Origin: Bryobacter aggregatus MPL3 | GTDB taxonomy: Bacteria > Acidobacteriota > Terriglobia > Bryobacterales > Bryobacteraceae | Reading direction: 5' to 3' | Length of the DNA: 64,000 bases | NCBI RefSeq assembly: GCF_000702445.1 | Contig: NZ_JNIF01000003.1 | Coordinates: 2,356,001-2,420,000 of the forward strand | In this document: positions 61,922-64,000 of the stretch, piece after piece | How the letters are laid out: every line of letters starts with the position of its first letter | How positions within the stretch are numbered: the first letter of the stretch is position 1 | Translations under genes and position numbers: made by a program | The notes under the pieces: model-generated | Told to the model about the DNA's origin: nothing | Databases searched by the model: none | The model's input: the letters and a program-made list of their open reading frames with translations, nothing else

Positions 61922-62854
61922 ATGCTGGGTTATGAAGCACTCCGGACCCACGCGGCTTGGAAAGACCTGAGCGCACGCGGGCGCATTCTTGCCCATGGAG
62001 AAGACAACACTCGCCTGCTGCATGCGATGAGTTCGAATCATGTGCAGGCGCTTGCTGAGGGGCAGGGCTGCTATGCCTTTTTCCTGAATGCGCAGGGGCG
62101 TATTCAGGGGGATGCGACGATCTTGCGGGTGGGCGCCGATCTCTTGATTGACGTGGAGGCGGTTGCGGCGCAACGGATCTTCCATCATCTGGATCAGTAC
62201 ATCATTGCCGATGATGTGACGCTCGAGGACCTCGCGGAATCTCACTTTGAGATTGGCATCGAAGGGCCCGCTGCTCTTGAGGTTGCGGGCGAACTGGGAG
62301 TGCCGGCGCCGGAAGGGATTGTCCGCTTTGCGGGCGGCTATGTTGCCCGCTTGAGCGAGACCGGGCTTCCCGGTGTGCGATTGATTCTTCCGGTAGCCGA
62401 GCGCGAGACTTGGATCGGGAAATTGCAAGGTGTCGAGCAGGCCGATGATGAGGCTTGGGAAGTTGTGCGGCATGAACAGGGCAAGCCGCGCTTTGGCGTG
62501 GAGATTCTGGAGAAGCACCTGATCCAGGAGACCCGCCTGCTGCATGGGGTTCACTTCTCGAAGGGCTGCTATCTGGGCCAGGAGATCGTGGAGCGAGTGC
62601 GGGCCCGCGGCGCGGTGCATAAGGGCTTGGCTGCAATCTCGATTGAGACTGCGACGCCTCCTGCTCTTGATACCGAGGTGTTGGGGGAGAAGGGGAAGGT
62701 GGGCAACTTGCTGAGTGTGGTGTATTCGCCAGCTGAGGGCAAGACCATCGCGATCGCCATGCTGGCTGTCGATGCCTTGAGCGGCACGCAGCCGATGACG
62801 GTAGGTGGGGTGAGCGCCAGCTTGCGGGCGTCTAGTTCGTTTGCGGGCCACTAG
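61922..62854 (+). CDS. ygfZ: Folate-binding YgfZ/GcvT-like protein
   Basis: YgfZ binds tetrahydrofolate and supports iron-sulfur cluster enzymes. The 310-residue protein carries the conserved motif GVHFSKGCYLGQEIVERV (K-G-C-Y-x-G-Q-E), with the reactive cysteine at about residue 219, and an N-terminal GcvT-like fold (AEGQGCYAFFLNAQGRIQGD). It begins on the base after the upstream stop. It likely works in FeS cluster biogenesis; no isc/suf gene is in view. Confidence 0.88.
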   Translation: MLGYEALRTHAAWKDLSARGRILAHGEDNTRLLHAMSSNHVQALAEGQGCYAFFLNAQGRIQGDATILRVGADLLIDVEAVAAQRIFHHLDQYIIADDVTLEDLAESHFEIGIEGPAALEVAGELGVPAPEGIVRFAGGYVARLSETGLPGVRLILPVAERETWIGKLQGVEQADDEAWEVVRHEQGKPRFGVEILEKHLIQETRLLHGVHFSKGCYLGQEIVERVRARGAVHKGLAAISIETATPPALDTEVLGEKGKVGNLLSVVYSPAEGKTIAIAMLAVDALSGTQPMTVGGVSASLRASSSFAGH

Positions 62855-62866
62855 GGGTTGCCAGGC

Positions 62867-62879
62867 GGGGGGGGGGGGG
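62867..62879 (+). repeat. G13 homopolymer
   Basis: Thirteen consecutive G bases lie 13 bases after the ygfZ stop. Such tracts vary in length by slippage and are frequent sequencing-error sites. Confidence 0.8.
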
Positions 62880-63300
62880 CGCGTTTGAGGAAGAGGCATG
62901 CAACGGCCACGCGGGCAAATGTTCTCTTGAGGACTCATCGTTGAGGTCGCAAATTCCTCTTTCGCGTTGAGAGCTTCACAATGTCCAGTTGGATACTGTG
63001 GCATCGGCTGCAGGTGATCCGATGTCGACTGGGGCTACCCAGGCCAAGGCGACAGTGTTCGCGGTGACCTCCTGCACTGGGGGAGTCACGTGGAGCGATA
63101 ACAGATGTCCCAGAGTATCGAGGGCAATATTCGGCAGCACCCACTTGTACCCGGTCTTGCGTTGTAACCGCTCCTGGCCCCGTTCGGCAGGTCGTGCTGC
63201 ATTTGGCCAGGTAACGGAGTCCATGGAAGACTTCGGGCAGGGATTACTCCGTGACTTCGGCCCGGTTCCTTTCCCTAAGCTGAAGGACGGGTCGATTGGG
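62880..63300. other. Non-coding stretch with transposase remnant
   Basis: The 421 bases between the G tract and the partial gene hold the IS5-like fragment at 63045-63152 and otherwise nothing I can support. Confidence 0.4.
63045..63152 (-). mobile_element. IS5-family transposase remnant
   Basis: A minus-strand frame reads YKWVLPNIALDTLGHLLSLH then VTPPVQEVTANTVALAW, again the DTLGHLL segment of IS5-group transposases and similar to the fragment at 33710-33820. Only about 35 residues survive, without inverted repeats. Confidence 0.5.
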
Positions 63301-64000
63301 TTATCGCCAGCTTGCGAGCTTCCAGTGCGTTCGCCGCCCGCTGGTCGCAGGCTTCACTTTGTTTGCGGCCAGGGTGATTCCCTGGTTGTGAGCGGTGGCG
63401 TGTTCGATGCTATGGACGGGAATGGCCAGCGTGTTGAGGTCGAAGTTGGGGTTTGCTGCGAGGTCGAGTTCGAGGTCAAAGTCGCGGTGGAGTGTTTCTT
63501 GGAGCGCTTCGTAGAAGGGCACGATGGATTGCGGATCTTCCACCTGGTAACTGAAGCGGGTGTAGGGGGCGGCTTGCTCGGGACTAGGAACTTTCGTGAG
63601 TCCGGTCAGGATGTTGACGAAGCCGTTGGGCGGTGGGGCCGCGAGGATCGGGAGGTAGGCATTCCAACTGGGTTCGTTTGAACGGAAGGCGGGGAGCAGG
63701 TCATACTTCTTGGGAAGCTTCTGGCAGAAAGCGATCGCTGCGGGGTCAGTGGCCGGGATGCTGCAGAGGCTTTCTTGTTTTGCTGTTCTTGCAAAGAGTT
63801 CGGGATAAAGATGGCGCAGGATGGTGGGGAGATTTGCTTCAAGTTCGATGGCCGTGATGAGGATTTCTCGCTCCCCAGCCGGACGGGCTCGGGCCAAGAG
63901 CATCGGGGAGGGGAAGAGCGTTGATTCCGGGGCAGAACTCGGGACGATCTGGAGCAGCCAGGGCGCGACGACGAGGAAGAAGCTGGTAGGGTTTGCGGGG
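63301..64000 (-). CDS. Partial gene of unknown function, running off the right edge
   Basis: The minus-strand frame is open from the window edge to 63301 (233 codons). It includes a hydrophobic stretch (PTSFFLVVAPWLLQIVPSSA) followed by REILITAIELEANLPTILRH, AFRSNEPSWNAYLPILAAPP and LDLAANPNFDLNTLAIPVH. No family is recognised. An ATG at 63903 could start a shorter 200-residue protein, but the upstream hydrophobic segment suggests a longer gene beginning beyond the window. Confidence 0.5.
   Translation of the reverse strand, partial: PANPTSFFLVVAPWLLQIVPSSAPESTLFPSPMLLARARPAGEREILITAIELEANLPTILRHLYPELFARTAKQESLCSIPATDPAAIAFCQKLPKKYDLLPAFRSNEPSWNAYLPILAAPPPNGFVNILTGLTKVPSPEQAAPYTRFSYQVEDPQSIVPFYEALQETLHRDFDLELDLAANPNFDLNTLAIPVHSIEHATAHNQGITLAANKVKPATSGRRTHWKLASWR

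Noticed and set aside
1-64000. tRNA, rRNA, CRISPR arrays, origins
   Set aside because: No cloverleaf-like sequence, no regularly spaced direct repeats and no DnaA-box cluster were noticed by reading; an automated scan was not possible.

Overview
The window most likely comes from an acidobacterium of the Bryobacterales/Solibacter type. The support is a large secreted protein ending in the TIGR03437 domain first described in Solibacter (44146-47238), a PadR regulator paired with an Acidobacterial duplicated orphan permease (21313-24385), a PEP-CTERM surface protein (27490-28236), and several Tat-type secreted enzymes and carboxypeptidase-regulatory-like secreted proteins. All of this is read from the sequence and family knowledge; no database search was run.

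Layout. 0-5.2 kb is the end of a flagellar operon (flhA, a compact flhF, fliA, a FliN-type switch protein, a DUF2802-like membrane protein). 5.2-9.5 kb on the minus strand holds ribosomal protein S1, an ECF sigma factor translationally coupled to a HEAT-repeat anti-sigma factor, and a two-PDZ secreted protein. 9.5-20 kb is mixed metabolism and sensing: a PLP enzyme, an OmpR/HK pair, a PepSY membrane protein, a winged-helix protein, an acyl-CoA desaturase with a clear terminator, a double-cupin, a decayed secreted gene, MmcQ/YjbR, a nucleoside-type MFS transporter, a second ECF sigma and a mono-haem protein. 20-27 kb carries a beta-hydroxyacid dehydrogenase, PadR plus ADOP with an obvious palindromic operator, and secreted hydrolase-like proteins. 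27.4-30.9 kb is a small accessory module: PEP-CTERM protein, VAO-type FAD oxidase and a GNAT-fold acyltransferase-like protein. A 20-base element, 18/20 identical, lies at nearly the same distance upstream of the first and third genes. 30.9-34.1 kb contains a broken secreted gene, an amidase with a small coupled partner, and an IS5-like transposase remnant.

34.1-43.9 kb is a tightly packed Tad-type secretion/pilus operon led by a NarL-type regulator and a GT-C-like polytopic membrane protein, then prepilin peptidase, cpaB, cpaC, tadZ/cpaE, cpaF/tadA, tadB and tadC. No Flp pilin was found; a 32-residue single-span protein follows. 44.1-48 kb has the TIGR03437 propeller protein and an outer-membrane beta-barrel with a strong terminator. 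48-51.5 kb has CbiX, an FNR-like reductase, a cyclase/kynurenine-formamidase family protein and an aldo/keto reductase. 51.5-56.3 kb has an SH3-type lipoprotein, an epimerase, inositol-1-phosphate synthase and a LytTR regulator. 56.2-61.5 kb is sbcC-sbcD plus a glyoxalase-II-like hydrolase. 61.5-62.9 kb has a membrane protein and YgfZ. The right end has a G13 tract, a second transposase remnant and a partial gene running off the edge. No tRNA, rRNA or CRISPR array was recognised.
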